Assembly: GCA_017440275.1 (NCBI GenBank)
Contig: JAFSHN010000064.1
Location: forward strand, 1 to 33,063
Direction of reading: 5' to 3'
DNA from: Bacillota bacterium
GTDB taxonomy: Bacteria; Bacillota; Clostridia; Peptostreptococcales; Anaerovoracaceae
DNA length: 33,063 bases
Part shown: in pieces, positions 31,913 through 33,063 of the stretch
How the letters are laid out: each line of letters begins with the position of its first letter
Numbering within the stretch: position 1 is the stretch's first letter
Position numbers and translations under genes: made by a program
Notes under the pieces: model-generated
What the model was told of the DNA's origin: nothing
Databases searched by the model: none
What the model saw: the letters and a program-made list of their open reading frames with translations, nothing else

Positions 31913-32464
31913 TTATGCAGCTACTGTCAGTTTTTCCAGAGAAAAGCCTCTGGCAAAACAATCACAGTAAACCTTTGTACATTTTTTGTATTTTGCGAAA
32001 AGTTTCTGAGCATTTTTCTCATCGCCGTAAACTCTCCAAAGACCCACACATTTGCAGGTTTCAGGTTTATTTTCGATAAAGCCTGTCACATCTTCAGGAG
32101 GATAACCTAGAAACAATCCAATTTCGTGAGGAAATTCCTCAGTTACGCTCATACGGCGAATAAGATGGGCAACACATCTTTCCGGCGTGCCGCAGCAATA
32201 TCCCCTTTCAGAAAGAATTTCGCAAGTCCTGCTGTCACATAAATCTCTATGTAAAGACTTTGGTCTGTAAACGTACAGCAAAGTTCTATCCCCATTTTGT
32301 CTCAGTGGTAAAACCCTGAGTCCTTTTTTTCTCAAAACCTTATTAAATTTTCTAATCGATTCTTTTTTATCCCCTTCATCTTTAAAAGAACAAGAAAACA
32401 TATTTCCTGTCTTAATTCCGGCAAGGGTTGGCGAGCAGTGTCTTACGAGCATTTCTTCAGACAT
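31913..32464 (-). CDS. DUF3793 family protein
   Basis: A 183-residue cytoplasmic protein of the DUF3793 family, common in Clostridia and of unknown function. The family core HEIGLFLGYPPEDVTGFIENK (about 113-133) followed by CKCVGLWRVYGD is clear. Eleven cysteines, including CSF, CDSRTC, GYCCG, CKC and CTKVYCDC, could bind metal or be redox-active. It stands alone, behind a consensus promoter with two palindromic operator candidates over the leader. Tight repression under some condition is implied, and family members often lie near iron-uptake genes as far as I recall. A GGAGG site lies six bases before the ATG. Confidence 0.86.
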   Translation of the reverse strand: MSEEMLVRHCSPTLAGIKTGNMFSCSFKDEGDKKESIRKFNKVLRKKGLRVLPLRQNGDRTLLYVYRPKSLHRDLCDSRTCEILSERGYCCGTPERCVAHLIRRMSVTEEFPHEIGLFLGYPPEDVTGFIENKPETCKCVGLWRVYGDEKNAQKLFAKYKKCTKVYCDCFARGFSLEKLTVAA

Positions 32465-32485
32465 TTTCTTCCTCCTGTCGGTAAA

Positions 32486-32501
32486 GTTAGTTTTAACTAA
32501 C
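32486..32501. promoter_or_regulatory. Palindromic operator candidate 1, DUF3793 gene
   Basis: GTTAGTT-TT-AACTAAC is a perfect 16-base palindrome between the promoter and the ribosome binding site. It shares its seven-base half-site with the second palindrome 35 bp upstream. The regulator is not encoded in the window as far as can be seen. Confidence 0.65.
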
Positions 32502-32518
32502 CATTTCTTTTTAAAAAT

Positions 32519-32538
32519 CAGTTAGTTACAACTAACTG
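32519..32538. promoter_or_regulatory. Palindromic operator candidate 2, DUF3793 gene
   Basis: CAGTTAGTT-AC-AACTAACTG has perfect 9-base arms and sits across the predicted transcription start, just downstream of the -10 at 32546-32551. Together with the copy 35 bp downstream it suggests cooperative binding of a dimeric repressor such as an iron-responsive DtxR- or Fur-type protein. The regulator class is a guess. Confidence 0.7.
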
Positions 32539-32545
32539 TAATTAC

Positions 32546-32574
32546 AATATACACTATTCCTCGCTATATGTCAA
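32546..32574 (-). promoter_or_regulatory. Promoter of the DUF3793 gene
   Basis: Minus-strand -35 TTGACA (32569-32574), 17-bp spacer, -10 TATATT (32546-32551). The near-consensus match predicts strong basal activity, so the two palindromes downstream probably repress it. Confidence 0.8.
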
Positions 32575-32588
32575 TATTTTTTTATAAA

Positions 32589-32614
32589 AAAGGGTGGCAA
32601 TTTTGCCACCCTTT
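32589..32614 (-). terminator. Terminator after the glutamate synthase-type gene
   Basis: AAAGGGTGGCAA (32589-32600) is complementary to TTGCCACCCTTT (32603-32614). On the minus strand it is followed by TTTTTTATAAAAAA, a typical intrinsic terminator eight bases after the stop codon. It also separates this gene from the DUF3793 promoter. Confidence 0.85.
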
Positions 32615-32621
32615 CAAATCT

Positions 32622-33063
32622 TTATTTGTTTGACAGATATTCGTCGATACCTGCTGCTGCAACCTTACCTGCACCCATTGCTTTGATTACAGTAGCCGCG
32701 CCTGTTACAGCGTCTCCACCGGCAAAGATTCCAGGTCTGTTTGTAGCTGCTGCCGCATCTGTTCCGATACCTCCCTTGCTGTTTGCCGCAAGTTCGTTAG
32801 TTGTATCTAAAATCAGAGTATTCAGCTTAGTACCGATAGCCATGATTACCATGTCTACGTCAAGAACGAAGTTGGAGTCCTTAACTTCCACAGGTCTTCT
32901 TCTGCCGGAAGCATCAGGTTCGCCCAGTTCCATCTTAACGCATTCGATTCCGCATACGTTACCGTTTTCGTCACCCTTAACTGCTACAGGGTTAGTCAGA
33001 TATCTGAAGTCGATACCTTCTTCTACTGCGTGGTGAATTTCTTCTGCTCTTGCAGGGATTTCA
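32622..33063 (-). CDS. gltA: NADPH-dependent glutamate synthase small-subunit-type oxidoreductase (3' part)
   Basis: The frame is open from the right window edge to the stop at 32622-32624, so only the last ~146 residues are seen; the 5' part is outside. The visible segment begins EIPARAEEIHHAVEEGIDF, continues to MELGEPDASGRRRPVEV, then has VDMVIMAIGTKLN and the FAD-binding NRPGIFAGGDAVTGAATVIKAMGAGKVAA. These are signatures of the GltD/NfnB family (small subunit of glutamate synthase, homotetrameric GltA, or the NADPH subunit of NADH-dependent ferredoxin:NADP oxidoreductase). The choice between GltA and NfnB needs the missing part and the neighbour upstream. The ATG at 32931-32933 is internal, not a start. 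Confidence 0.88.
   Translation of the reverse strand, partial: EIPARAEEIHHAVEEGIDFRYLTNPVAVKGDENGNVCGIECVKMELGEPDASGRRRPVEVKDSNFVLDVDMVIMAIGTKLNTLILDTTNELAANSKGGIGTDAAAATNRPGIFAGGDAVTGAATVIKAMGAGKVAAAGIDEYLSNK

Noticed and set aside
32622-32933. A 103-codon gene starting at the ATG at 32931-32933
   Set aside because: The same frame remains open with family-conserved sequence to the window edge, so this ATG is internal to a truncated larger gene.

Overview
The window is a chromosomal segment of a low-GC Gram-positive, spore-forming anaerobe, most likely a Clostridia member. This rests on spoVG and spoVT, a B. subtilis-like spoVG-glmU-prs-pth-mfd-spoVT-yabM-mazG-rqcP neighbourhood, strong purine-rich ribosome binding sites and vegetative TTGACA/TATAAT promoters. 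A family-level placement (for example Anaerovoracaceae) would be a guess. No phage, insertion sequence, CRISPR array or tRNA gene was seen.

Layout. (1) 1-491: the leader and three tandem promoters of an rRNA operon that runs leftward off the window. (2) 492-2305: a DUF421/DUF4363 membrane pair, then a tetrahydrofolate riboswitch controlling a folate ECF transporter S component (folT). (3) 2309-11482, minus strand: a nine-gene operon with every shikimate-pathway step from DAHP synthase to chorismate, the branches to phenylalanine and tyrosine, and an aminotransferase; shikimate dehydrogenase and shikimate kinase are fused in one protein. A divergent TetR-family gene (11629-12141) shares the control region, and related inverted repeats sit at both start points. 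(4) 12208-17310, minus strand: rqcP, an HU protein, mazG, a SpoVB/MurJ-like flippase, an MTA/SAH deaminase and a VanX-like dipeptidase. (5) 17403-20254, plus strand: an alpha/beta hydrolase, an M20 amidohydrolase and spoVT. (6) 20296-27433, minus strand: mfd, pth, prs, a GlmU reduced to its acetyltransferase half, and murC, with spoVG divergent at 27608. (7) 27929-31484, minus strand: pyruvate kinase and a metal-handling cluster. The cluster has a G3E GTPase fused to a YcgQ-type C-terminal domain, and a second, His/Cys-rich G3E GTPase split by an apparent one-base deletion. (8) 31606-33063: a BFD-like [2Fe-2S] protein, a DUF3793 gene behind a strong promoter with two palindromic operators, and the 3' end of an NADPH-dependent glutamate synthase (GltA/NfnB-type) that runs off the right edge.

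Most genes are housekeeping: aromatic amino acid synthesis, peptidoglycan precursors, nucleotide and PRPP supply, translation quality control and DNA repair. The less ordinary parts are the TetR control of the whole aromatic operon, the stand-alone GlmU acetyltransferase, the G3E/YcgQ fusion beside a broken His-rich G3E gene, a long inverted repeat that would bury the spoVT ribosome binding site, and the paired palindromes ahead of the DUF3793 gene.
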